DNA from: Undibacterium_A arcticum
GTDB lineage: Bacteria > Pseudomonadota > Gammaproteobacteria > Burkholderiales > Burkholderiaceae_D
DNA length: 64,000 nucleotides
NCBI RefSeq assembly: GCF_042660705.1
Contig: NZ_JBHSUQ010000001.1
Strand: one strand, 5' to 3'
Made by a program: the position numbers and the translations under genes. The notes under the pieces were generated by a model that worked only from the letters and a program-made list of their open reading frames with translations, did no database searches and was not told the origin of the DNA. Within the stretch, counting starts at the first letter, position 1; every line of letters begins with the position of its first letter. Positions 24,335-33,286 of the stretch are shown one piece after another.

Positions 24335-24609
24335 ATGAAAAATCCCTATTGATCGTCTCCCTGTTGGCTATCGCTTTGGCGGCTTGCGGCAAGAAAGAAG
24401 AAGTAGTTGCTCCTGCTGCTTCGGCAGTAGTAGTTGCTCCTGCTGCTTCCGCAGCATCGATGGCCGCACCAGCAGCACCAGCTGCTGAGGCTGCCGCCTC
24501 CGCAGCGTCTGCTGCTAGCGAAGCTGCTTCGGCCGCTGCTGACGCTACTAAAGCTGCTGCTTCAGCAGCTTCTGACGCCGCTAAAGCTGGTGCTGCTGCA
24601 TCCAAGTAA
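24335..24609 (+). CDS. Small Ala-rich lipoprotein (one frameshift)
   Basis: The product is about 91 aa. Restored N-terminus MKKSLLIVSLLAIALAACGKK is a lipoprotein signal with lipobox LAAC. The mature part is almost only Ala, Ser, Glu, Asp and Lys, with repeating ASAASEAA-like units, and probably forms an extended or helical chain (compare Lpp- or KGG-like small lipoproteins). It starts at ATG 24335 after AAAGGA. The frame breaks at five A (24338-24342) directly after the start; six are required. It is followed by a strong terminator. Function unknown. Confidence 0.8.
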
Positions 24610-24624
24610 TCATTCGATTATTTG

Positions 24625-24654
24625 AAAAAGCCGACCTTCGGGTCGGCTTTTTTT
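24625..24654 (+). terminator. Terminator of the lipoprotein gene
   Basis: The stem AGCCGACC/GGTCGGCT with loop TTCG and a following T7 tract. It is 16 bp beyond the stop codon. Confidence 0.92.
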
Positions 24655-24712
24655 ATTCCTGAAGAGCTGGCGCGGATCACCCTGTCCGTATCAATTCGTT
24701 CCGCACATGGCG

Positions 24713-25492
24713 TCAATCCCGTAACCCGATCCAATCAAAACCTTCGGTCTGACAGGCAATCATCACTTCGGTACGATCCAGATTTAATGCACTGTGAAGC
24801 GCCTCGCGCGCCAGGGCCTCGGTATTATTCTTGCTGCTCAAATGGGCACCGACAACCTTGCGCAAACGCGATTGATCGAGTGCTGCAAGGATTTGCGCCG
24901 ATGCCTCATTGGACAAATGCCCGTAAGCGCCACCGATACGCTGTTTCAATGATGCGGGATAGGCTGACTCTGCCAGCATTTGGCGGTCATGATTGCATTC
25001 GAGCATCAGCGCGTCGCAGCCACCCAAGGCCCGCACCAGATGCGGTGTGGATTGCCCTGCATCGGTCAAGACACCAAGCTTGAACTGCCCATCCGTCGCC
25101 AGATATTGGATCGGCTCGCGTGCATCGTGTGGAACGGTAAAAGGTGAGAGCTGCAGATCGCCGATGGCGAGACGATCGCCGTCGCGGCAGAAGTGAATTG
25201 TGACGCCCTTGCAATCGGCGCGAACCGCCTGGTAGGTGCCGAAGCTGAGCCAGACGGGGATGTGATGGCGGCGTGCGAATTTAAAGACACCACCGACATG
25301 ATCCTGGTGTTCGTGGGTCACGATGATGCCGGACAAGGCTGTCGCTGCCAGTCCGAGTCGCGCCAGACGATGCTCCGTCTCACGAATGCCAAAACCGCAA
25401 TCGAGCATGACGGTGGTGCTGGTCGTGCCCGATGCGGCGGAAATCAGCAGCGCATTCCCTTCGCTACCGCTCCCCAGACTGGCAAATTTCAA
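24713..25492 (-). CDS. MBL-fold metallohydrolase (YycJ/WalJ type)
   Basis: The 259-aa metallo-beta-lactamase-fold protein has HEHQDH (about residues 60-65) as the metal-binding motif, and further ligands in VLTDAG and GAHLSSKNN. The N-terminus MKFASLGSGSEGNALLI is typical of YycJ-like phosphodiesterases/nucleases. It ends a minus-strand cluster behind dapA and bamC, an arrangement common in Burkholderiales. The natural substrate is uncertain. Confidence 0.88.
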   Translation of the reverse strand: MKFASLGSGSEGNALLISAASGTTSTTVMLDCGFGIRETEHRLARLGLAATALSGIIVTHEHQDHVGGVFKFARRHHIPVWLSFGTYQAVRADCKGVTIHFCRDGDRLAIGDLQLSPFTVPHDAREPIQYLATDGQFKLGVLTDAGQSTPHLVRALGGCDALMLECNHDRQMLAESAYPASLKQRIGGAYGHLSNEASAQILAALDQSRLRKVVGAHLSSKNNTEALAREALHSALNLDRTEVMIACQTEGFDWIGLRD

Positions 25493-25543
25493 GACAGGCT
25501 TTCAGGAATGACAAGCAAGGTCGACTGCAATAATTCGATCGAT

Positions 25544-26716
25544 TTACTTCAATTGTTCGTTGAGCAGCGACAAAATCTTGTCGGCAGTTGCCGAGGTTTC
25601 GACCTTGCCGTCTTTGTTCAGCACGATCACCTGGCTGGTTGCTCCCGTCGCTTTGACCGATATCCGATAGCGCGGCGCATCCTTGGTATCGTCAGAACTG
25701 GAGAACAGCCGTGTCAGGAAGCCCTTGCTGGTATTGGCCTGTGCGTCCTGATCGACATAACGAACAAAATACGTGCCCAGTATGCGGTCACGATCTTCGA
25801 CCGTGAAGCCGACCCGATCCAGCGCCAGGCCGATGCGGCGCCAGGCGCGGTCAAAGCTTTCATCGACGTCCAGATGCGCGCCGCTGGCGTCTTTGACCAG
25901 CTTCGCATGCGATTCTTGTGGCGCGGCGCTGGCAATGGCTGTCTTGGCCGTTTCTTTATCGCTGCCGAGGCGCGCCATCAAACGTGACAAACTCCGCTTC
26001 CAGATCCGGATCGGATGGACGCGCGGTCCACATCGAAGTTTCTTTTTGCGCTCCGGTCAGGACTTCCTGTGCGCCACGGTGACTGATATAGATCTCGGTG
26101 CTGCCATCGGCGCCGCGCTCCAGCCGGGTGCGGAATTTGTCGCGCTCGCCGGTGGAATAAAGCGAATCTAGCACCTTGCCCAGGGTACGGCGAATTATGT
26201 CTTGCGGGATTTTGGCACGATTTTCAGCCCAATCGGTTTCCATCACTCCGGCTGCCGGCATTTCGGTCGAGATCACGAAACCACCTTCCTGCCAGAAGCT
26301 CTTGATCTGCGGCCACAGCACTTCGGGAGCCTGATTGACTACCAGCCAGCGTTGATTGCCGTCGCGCTCGACCCGCATATTGCTGCTTGCCTTAGGCGCA
26401 ATCTCCGTTGGCGCCGCAGCGCCAGGGCGCGCGCCCTGCTCCAGGCTGTAACCGGAGGCGGTCGCGGTACCGCGACTGGATTCGGGAATCGCGTAGCGAT
26501 TGTCGCGTTGTAATTGCGTCAGATCGGGTGGAACTTCCAGCCCCGCTTTGACATCTTTGGTCGCGCTTTGTAATCGAGCCGATCCGACTCCATCACCGAG
26601 TTAATCGAGCTGCATCCGGCCAAGCCGACCAACGCCAACGAGCAGGCCAGTGTGGAAATCGGTAAGTACCGGATGATATTGCGTTGAGCCATCAAAAAGT
26701 TCTTGCGAATAATCAT
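25544..26716 (-). CDS. bamC: Outer-membrane assembly lipoprotein BamC (two frameshifts)
   Basis: BamC is a lipoprotein of the BAM complex that inserts beta-barrel proteins into the outer membrane. A signal with lipobox LAGC is encoded near the 5' end, followed by SINSVMESDRLDYK, a region that contacts BamD in the family, and two helix-grip-like domains. The frame breaks at three T (26567-26569), where four restore DYKSATKDVKAGLEVPPDL, and again near 25985, where the join FV/RLMARLG needs two added bases or one removed. Full length is about 390 aa. The start could be 26716 or the ATG at 26692; neither has a clear ribosome site. Confidence 0.85.
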
Positions 26717-26778
26717 GTCATGACAAGGTGAGATGCGGCAATTTCAGGGATTAGCCCAGACCAGATTCAAATCGGGGC

Positions 26779-27653
26779 TTATTGTAATACACCGGATTCG
26801 CGCAATGCCGCGCTTACGGTGGAATGGAATTCGGAAGCGAGGCCAACCAGCGGCAGGCGAATGCCGGACTCGATGCGCCCCATCTGTTGCAGCGCCCATT
26901 TCACCGGTACCGGATTGGGCTCGACAAACAGTTTTTGATGCAGTGGAATCAAGCGATTATTGATCTCGATCGCCTTGGCGAGATCGCCGCTCATGGCCGC
27001 TATACACAGCTCATGCATGGCGCGCGGTGCGACGTTGGCGGTCACCGAAATATTGCCATGGCCACCGCAGAACATCAGGGCCATCGCGGTCGGATCGTCG
27101 CCGGAATATACCGCGAACGATTTTGGTACCTGACGCAACAGGTCGGTACCGCGTGCGATATTGCCTGTTGCATCCTTGACGCCGACGATACCGGGTATTT
27201 GTGCCAGCCGCGCGATCGTTTCATTGGCCATATCGGCTACCGTACGGCCCGGAACGTTGTATAGAATCGCCGGCAGATCGACCGATTCCGCAATCTTCTT
27301 GAAGTGCTGATACATGCCCTCTTGCGTCGGGCGGTTGTAGTATGGAACCACCAGCAGCGATGCATCGGCGCCGACCTGCTTCGCGTATTCGGTCAGCTTG
27401 ATCGCCTCCGCAGTCGAATTGCCACCGGTGCCCGCGATGATCGGAATCCGCTTGTTGGTGTGCTCGACCGCGACCTTGATCAACTCGCAATGCTCCTCGA
27501 CCGATACGGTCGGAGATTCGCCAGTGGTACCGACGATCACGATGCCGTCAGTGCCCTCGGCAATATGCCAGTCGATGAGATTGCGCAAACCCGGATAATC
27601 GAGGCTACCGTCCGGATGCATGTGACGATTGCTACTAAGCTGCCCTTGATCAT
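26779..27653 (-). CDS. dapA: 4-hydroxy-tetrahydrodipicolinate synthase (one frameshift)
   Basis: DapA condenses pyruvate and aspartate semialdehyde, the first step of lysine and diaminopimelate synthesis. The GTTGESPT motif, the catalytic Tyr region ILYNVPGRT and the Schiff-base Lys in VGVKDATG are present. The N-terminus MIKGSLVAIVT begins at 27653 in another frame; the join lies at 27621/27622. A four-base loss would restore the usual TPMHPDG and give exactly 292 aa, the common DapA length; one base would also fix the frame but lose the Pro. An essential gene, so a real null is unlikely. Confidence 0.9.
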
Positions 27654-27735
27654 GGTCATTTGATGCGGTAGTTTTAAAAACTCGATTGTAGCGGATAGCC
27701 CGCCACTGTGGGGCAGTCTCGGCTGGAATAAGCAC

Positions 27736-28329
27736 TCAGTCCGAGGGAAAGTCGAGGCGGACTGAATGTGGAAGAATTTGCCCGGTCGGTTTCAGCACGC
27801 AGATTCTCTGCACCATCGCGGGCCTGGGATGCTCGACCAGACCGTCCTCGAATGCGATCACCCGCAATTGGCCGCCCACATTGGCTTGCGCCAGATGCAG
27901 CAACTCGGCCGGAGCGAGCAGAAAATCCGGATTGGACGGCTTGCCGAATTGGCCGTTGCCGCTGGCGAAGGTCTCGTAAATCAGCACGCCGCCAGGCGCC
28001 AAACTGTCGAATAGATGTGGAAACAAGGGCCGGTGCAGGTAATTGGTGACGACGATACCGGCGAATCGATCTGCGTCAAACGGCCATACCGGCTGGTCCG
28101 CCGCAGCATTTTCCAGATCGAACTGCATGACCGAGATGCCCGGCCCCGCCGTGTTGGCCAACGCATCGGCATCCCGATCCAGCGCCAGCACCGGATGTCC
28201 GAGCTGTGCCAGCAGGCGCACGTGGCGGCCCGAGCCGCAAGCCAGATCCAGCACCTCGCCCGGCGGGATCAGGGCGGCGAAGCGGCTCACCCATGCGGAA
28301 GCCTGGTTCGGTGTCAGATGCTGATTCAT
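27736..28329 (-). CDS. Class I SAM-dependent methyltransferase
   Basis: The 197-aa protein has the SAM-binding motif I VLDLACGSGRHV (about residues 28-39), an acidic motif II ALDRDAD, and the later LAPGGVLIYETF. The substrate is not evident; similar small tellurite-resistance-like methyltransferases are common. It lies between trpS and dapA on the same strand, 46 bp after the trpS stop. Confidence 0.85.
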   Translation of the reverse strand: MNQHLTPNQASAWVSRFAALIPPGEVLDLACGSGRHVRLLAQLGHPVLALDRDADALANTAGPGISVMQFDLENAAADQPVWPFDADRFAGIVVTNYLHRPLFPHLFDSLAPGGVLIYETFASGNGQFGKPSNPDFLLAPAELLHLAQANVGGQLRVIAFEDGLVEHPRPAMVQRICVLKPTGQILPHSVRLDFPSD

Positions 28330-28375
28330 CGCGTACAGAGCAGAATAAAGGCCGACGGTTGTCGATCCGGATCGC

Positions 28376-29576
28376 TCAGGTATAACCCAGCCCCATCGCC
28401 TCGCGCACATCGCGCATGGTTTCCTGCGCCAGCTTGCGTGCCTTGTCACAGCCGTCGGCGATGATCGCACGCACCAACGATGGGTCGTCCAGATATTGCT
28501 GCGCGCGTTCGTGCATCGGCTCCTGTTCACGCAAGATGGCATCGATCACCGGCTGCTTGCATTCGAGGCAGCCGATGCCGGCCGATTTGCAGCCCTTGAC
28601 GACCCAATCCTTGGTAGCTTGGTCGGAATACACCTGATGCAGTTGCCATACCGGGCATTTCCGGATCGCCGGGATCGGTGCGGCGCACGCGGGCCGGATC
28701 GGTCGGCATGGTGCGCACTTTCTTGGTGACGGACTCTTTATCCTCGCGCAAAAAGATCGAATTGCCGTAACTCTTCGACATTTTGCGACCATCCAGGCCC
28801 GGCAGGCGCGATGCCTCCGTCAGGCGCACCTGCGGCTCGACCAGAATCAGCTTGCGGCTGCCTTCCAGGTAACCAAACAGCCGCTCGCGATCGACCATCG
28901 ACAGGTTCTGCGTGTCGTCGAGCATGGCCTTGGCCTGCTCCAGCGCTTCGATTTTTCCTTCCTGCTGGAACTCCGTGCGCAATTCGTGGTACAGCTTGGC
29001 GCGCTTGCTGCCGAGTTTTTTGACCGCTTCCTGCGCCTTTTCCTCGAAGCCTTTCTCCTTGCCATACAGATGATTGAACCGGCGTGCGATTTCGCGCGTC
29101 ATCTCGACGTGCGGGATCTGGTCCTCGCCGACCGGCACCTGGCTGGCGCGATAGATCAGCACGTCGGCCGCCATCAGCAACGGATAGCCGAGGAAACCGT
29201 AGGTCGTCAGATCCTTGTGTGCCAACTGCTCGATCTGGTCCTTGTAGGTCGGCACCCGTTCCAGCCATCCCAATGGCGTGCCCATCGACAGCATCAAATG
29301 CAGCTCCGCATGTTCCGGCACTCTGGACTGGATGAATAGCGTCGCTTGCGATGGATCGACGCCGGCCGCCAGCCAGTCGACCAGCATGTCCCAGGTATTT
29401 TTTTCGATGATGCTCGGATCGTCGTAGTTGGTAGTCAGCGCATGCCAGTCGGCGACGAAAAACAGGCAGGGCAGCTCGGTCTGCATCTTGACCCAGTTTT
29501 TCAAGGCGCCGTGATAATGGCCAAGATGCAGGGGGCCGGTAGGCCGCATGCCGGAGACAACGCGATCGGGATACAT
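28376..29576 (-). CDS. trpS: Tryptophanyl-tRNA synthetase (one frameshift)
   Basis: This class I synthetase charges tRNA-Trp. The HIGH-like motif is HLGHYHG (about residues 17-23) and the KMSKS motif is complete (GRKMSKSYGNS). The restored protein is about 400 aa. The C-terminal quarter is in another frame: at three T (28658-28660) five would give DPEKCPVWQLHQVYS. This is a two-base loss in a homopolymer of an essential gene. It starts 6 bp after the site-2 protease stop. Confidence 0.93.
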
Positions 29577-29582
29577 AGTCGG

Positions 29583-30242
29583 TCAGTTCAGTAAGAAAGT
29601 CAGTGGGGAAACGAGCAATTGCAGGGCGCTGCTGGCGACCGAAATTACCGGCCCCATCCAGAAATTGAGGACACGCAGATAAGCGAGCGCCAGCACGATG
29701 AAGAAACCATAAGGTTCGAGTTGCGCGAATTTATACGCATACCGGTGCGGCAGCAGGCTGGTCAGAATGCGGCCACCATCGAGCGGTGGAATCGGCACCA
29801 GATTGAAGGCGAAAATCACCAGATTGGTCAACACGCCGGCCTGCGCCATGCGCATGAAAAACGCTTCCTGCACATGGGTGGCACCCAGCGTCAAGCCAAA
29901 CAGCAACCAGATCAGCGCCATCAACAGATTGGCCGCCGGCCCGGCCAAAGCGACCCAGGCCATGTCGCGCTTGGGTTGACGCAATTTGCCAAAATCGATC
30001 GGCACCGGCTTGGCATAGCCGAACAAGAAAGGACTACCGGCAAAATACAGCACGATTGGAATCAGGATCGTGCCGATCGGGTCGATGTGCTTGAGTGGAT
30101 TCAGGCTCATGCGCCCCATCGAGTAGGCGGTGGTGTCGCCGAAATGCTTGGCGGCGTAGGCGTGCGCGGCTTCATGCAGCGTGATCGCGAACAGAATCGG
30201 CAGCGCGTAGACGGCAAAGGTTTGAATCAGATCATTATTCAT
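29583..30242 (-). CDS. Site-2 protease family zinc metallopeptidase
   Basis: The 219-aa integral membrane protein has HEAAH (about residues 23-27) as zinc ligands and PIPPLDGGR as the second conserved motif, with four or five hydrophobic segments. It is of the short YwhC-like S2P branch. ATG 30242 is chosen because MNNDLIQTF leads straight into the first membrane segment; a longer reading to 30302 has no support. A phased half-site element lies 141-200 bp upstream. Substrate unknown. Confidence 0.85.
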   Translation of the reverse strand: MNNDLIQTFAVYALPILFAITLHEAAHAYAAKHFGDTTAYSMGRMSLNPLKHIDPIGTILIPIVLYFAGSPFLFGYAKPVPIDFGKLRQPKRDMAWVALAGPAANLLMALIWLLFGLTLGATHVQEAFFMRMAQAGVLTNLVIFAFNLVPIPPLDGGRILTSLLPHRYAYKFAQLEPYGFFIVLALAYLRVLNFWMGPVISVASSALQLLVSPLTFLLN

Positions 30243-30382
30243 TGGCTGGATTTTATCAGAGGGACGCGGCGTGCCTGCATTTGCGGTAAGCGACGCAACC
30301 AAATGCTATAGGTTGACAGGTTGACCAGATGACTGGCAATAACTGGGTGTTTCGTTGGGGCGGTTCTCTATGAATATTTCAC

Positions 30383-30442
30383 ATACTCCATCAATACCGA
30401 CACCATTCCGCACTAATTTCAATGTAATCCGCCACATACTCC
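30383..30442 (-). repeat. Phased half-site element C (53-bp spacing)
   Basis: On the minus strand GGAGTATGTG occurs at 30442-30433 and again at 30389-30380, starts 53 bp apart. Internal columns 30-37 read GTGCGGAA, identical to the element at 55887. It lies between the YciO-like gene and the site-2 protease, both on the minus strand. Confidence 0.68.
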
Positions 30443-30500
30443 ATAATCAGTATCATTTCTCCCGCCAATCGACAAACCAGCGATCGGACGATGGTTGGGG

Positions 30501-31124
30501 TTACAGGCCAAACAGCGCCGCATCACCCCGCCCTTGCCGCACCAGTACCGGCTGCTCATCGGTCAAATCGATGACGGTCGTTGGTACCAGACTGCAGGCT
30601 TCGCCCTCGATCACCAGTTCGATCTGGCGCGCCAGCCGATCGCGGATCTCGTCCGAATCGGTCAGCGGTTCCTCGTGATCAGGCAGGATCAGTGTCGTAC
30701 CCAGCAAGGGCTGTGCCAGTTCCTCCAATAGTGCTTGTACGATCCGGTTTTCCGGCACCCGCAGACCGATGGTCTTGCGTGACGGATGGCTCAGGCGGCG
30801 CGGCAGCTCCTTGGTGGCCTCCAGAATCACGGTAAACGGGCCCGGCGTGGTCGCCTTCAGCAAGCGATATTGACGGTTATCGACCTTGGCATACTGCGCG
30901 ATCTCGCTCAGATCGCGGCACAGCAGCGTCAAGTGGTGCTTCTCGTCGACGCCGCGAATCCGCCGCAACCGCTCCACCGCGCCCTTGTCGTCCAGATGGC
31001 ATACCAGCGCGTAACAGGAATCGGTGGGCAACGCGACAATGCCGCCGGCATGAATGATTTGCGCGGCCTGCTTGATGAGCCGCGCCTGCGGGTTCTCGGG
31101 ATGTATCTGAAAAAATTGACTCAT
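30501..31124 (-). CDS. L-threonylcarbamoyladenylate synthase family protein (YciO type)
   Basis: The 207-aa protein has the SUA5/YrdC/YciO fold. The ATP-binding segment GGIVALPTDSCYAL, the basic RLRRIRG and LRVPEN are recognisable. TsaC enzymes make the threonylcarbamoyl precursor of the tRNA modification t6A; YciO paralogues may act otherwise. The sequence looks closer to YciO (TPGPFTVILEATKELPRRL). Intact. Confidence 0.85.
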   Translation of the reverse strand: MSQFFQIHPENPQARLIKQAAQIIHAGGIVALPTDSCYALVCHLDDKGAVERLRRIRGVDEKHHLTLLCRDLSEIAQYAKVDNRQYRLLKATTPGPFTVILEATKELPRRLSHPSRKTIGLRVPENRIVQALLEELAQPLLGTTLILPDHEEPLTDSDEIRDRLARQIELVIEGEACSLVPTTVIDLTDEQPVLVRQGRGDAALFGL

Positions 31125-31154
31125 GGCCTCAACGCTCGAATCGTGATGCTAAAT

Positions 31155-31185
31155 GAAAACGGCGGCAGCCGAACGACTGCCGCCG
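31155..31185 (-). terminator. Terminator of htpX
   Basis: The stem CGGCGGCAG/CTGCCGCCG with an 8-nt loop, followed on the minus strand by TTTTCATTT, 18 bp beyond the htpX stop. Confidence 0.8.
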
Positions 31186-31202
31186 CGATGCGCTGGACCG
31201 GC

Positions 31203-32078
31203 TTATTTTCCGCGCAATGCGGCGATCCGCTCTTCAATCGGCGGATGGCTCGAAAACAATTCTGAAATGCCGGGCCTGTCGCTGATGCCGGAGGCAGCCA
31301 TCGCCTTCGGTAATTCGCCCGGCTCCAGCCCACCCAATCGTGCCAGCGCGGCGATCATTGGTTGGCTATTGCCCAGCAGCTTGGCGGAACCGGCATCGGC
31401 GCGGAACTCGCGCTGGCGCGAGAACCAGGCGACGATCAGCGAGGCGACGACGCCAAACACGAGTTCGCAGACGAACACCGTGATCATGTATCCCATGCCG
31501 GGGCCGCGGTTGTCGTTATTATTGCGAAATACCGCTTTGTCCACGATATATCCGACTACCCGCGCCAGGAACACCACGAAGGTATTGACCACGCCCTGGA
31601 TCAGCGTCATCGTCACCATGTCGCCATTCGACACGTGCGCGATTTCGTGGCCCAGCACGGCCTCGATTTCCTGTTTGTTCATGCTTTCCAGCAGGCCGGT
31701 CGAGACCGCGACCAGCGCCGAATTCTTGAATGCGCCGGTGGCGAATGCATTCGGTGCGCCTTCAAAAATGGCGACCTCCGGCATGGCGATGCCGGCGCTC
31801 TGCGCCAGCGTCTTGACCGTATCGACCAACCACAGTTCGGTGCTGGTGGACGGTGCCTCAATTACGCGCGCCCCGGTCGACCACTTCGCCATCGGTTTGC
31901 TGATCAAGAGCGAGAAGATCGCGCCGGTAAATCCGACCACCAGCGAAAACACCATCAAGGTACCCAGATTCAGGCCATTGGCGCTCAGGAAGCGATTCAC
32001 GCCCAACGCCGACAGCACCAGCGACATCACCAGCATCACGGCCAGGTTGGTGGCGAGGAACAGGAAAATACGTTTCAT
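31203..32078 (-). CDS. htpX: Membrane zinc protease HtpX
   Basis: The 291-aa inner-membrane metalloprotease takes part in membrane protein quality control. The zinc motif HEIAHVSNGD is at about residues 144-153, with two N-terminal and two central hydrophobic segments, and the conserved SSHPPIEERIAAL at the C-terminus. The length matches the family. Intact. Confidence 0.95.
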   Translation of the reverse strand: MKRIFLFLATNLAVMLVMSLVLSALGVNRFLSANGLNLGTLMVFSLVVGFTGAIFSLLISKPMAKWSTGARVIEAPSTSTELWLVDTVKTLAQSAGIAMPEVAIFEGAPNAFATGAFKNSALVAVSTGLLESMNKQEIEAVLGHEIAHVSNGDMVTMTLIQGVVNTFVVFLARVVGYIVDKAVFRNNNDNRGPGMGYMITVFVCELVFGVVASLIVAWFSRQREFRADAGSAKLLGNSQPMIAALARLGGLEPGELPKAMAASGISDRPGISELFSSHPPIEERIAALRGK

Positions 32079-32164
32079 TCAGAGACCCCTGAAGTTGGCA
32101 GCGCCACTAAGATAAGGTTGTTTCACAGGAAATTCAAGGGAACGCCGGCAGCGCACCGGTTTGC

Positions 32165-32998
32165 TCAAAACCAGTCGTGCCAGACCGGCCGCACACTGTC
32201 CGGCAATGGTGGCAGCGCACCAAGGTCAACGCGCGATTCTTGCGGGCCGTGGAAATCGGAGCCGCGCGATGCCAGAAAACCGTAGTTCTGTGCCACTTTG
32301 GCGTAATAAGCGTATTGATCGACAGTATGGCTGCCGGTCATCACTTCGATTGCGGTGCCGCCCAACTGCTTGAATTCGTTGAACAAGGCATCGAAGGCCA
32401 GTTCGCTGAAGCGGTAACGGCCGGGATGGGCCATGACCGCGATGCCACCGGCGCCGCGTATCCAGCCGATCGCGTCGGCCAGCGTGGCCCAGCGATGCGG
32501 CACGAAACCGGGCTTGCCGTCGATCAGGTAACGGCGAAACACGTCAGAAATATCGGTGCAGACGCCGCTCTCCACGATGTAACGGGCAAAGTGCGTGCGC
32601 GAAATCAGATCCGGATTGCTGACGAATTTCAACGCGCCTTCATAGGCGCCCGGGATGCCAACCGCGTCCAGTTGTCGCGCCATTTCCAGCGCGCGCCGCT
32701 GACGTCCGGATCGCGTGTCGACCAAACCCTGGCGCAACACGGGATCGGTATCGTCGATCCGCAATCCGACAATGTGCACCGTTTCGGCGGCCCAGGTGAC
32801 CGAGATTTCCACCCCCGACACAAATTCCAGATTCAGCGCGGCGGCCGCGGCACGCGCCTCGGCAACACCGTCGACCTCATCGTGATCAGTCAGGGCCCAG
32901 ACATCGACGCCGTTAGCCTTGGCGCGAGCGGCCAGCGCGGCAGGCGCCAGCACGCCGTCGGAGATAGTGGAATGACAGTGAAGATCGATATTGCGCAT
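32165..32998 (-). CDS. PHP-domain phosphatase (3',5'-nucleoside bisphosphate phosphatase type)
   Basis: The 277-aa protein has a PHP domain: DLHCHSTISDG at residues 5-15, the second metal motif LTDHDEVDG, a later AHPGRY and the C-terminal GSDFHGP. This is the pattern of YciV/RNase AM-like enzymes that act on 3',5'-bisphosphorylated nucleotides or RNA 5' ends. The start is taken at ATG 32998, directly ahead of the first metal motif; the longer reading to 33214 is not protein-like. It is divergent from the diguanylate cyclase. Confidence 0.85.
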   Translation of the reverse strand: MRNIDLHCHSTISDGVLAPAALAARAKANGVDVWALTDHDEVDGVAEARAAAAALNLEFVSGVEISVTWAAETVHIVGLRIDDTDPVLRQGLVDTRSGRQRRALEMARQLDAVGIPGAYEGALKFVSNPDLISRTHFARYIVESGVCTDISDVFRRYLIDGKPGFVPHRWATLADAIGWIRGAGGIAVMAHPGRYRFSELAFDALFNEFKQLGGTAIEVMTGSHTVDQYAYYAKVAQNYGFLASRGSDFHGPQESRVDLGALPPLPDSVRPVWHDWF

Positions 32999-33286
32999 GG
33001 AAAAAATCTGGACACAGAGGTAATACGGACAAGATCGATTGTACCCTCCCTGATCGGCCCATGTTGCGCCGCACATTGCATCTTGCCGCACCCACACGCT
33101 AGTTGATTTTACGGCAATGTTATCGCAGCGACATCCAAAATAGCAATTTCTTGTCGATATGATATCGCTGCTTCCATTTTTCCCGCAGAATTGAAGTTCG
33201 ACACTGAAGTGCACAGACAGCCTGATTTTGCTGCGTTACACTACAGAAATGTTGTCTGTCGCCACGCCTGTCTACCCCAAACAATA

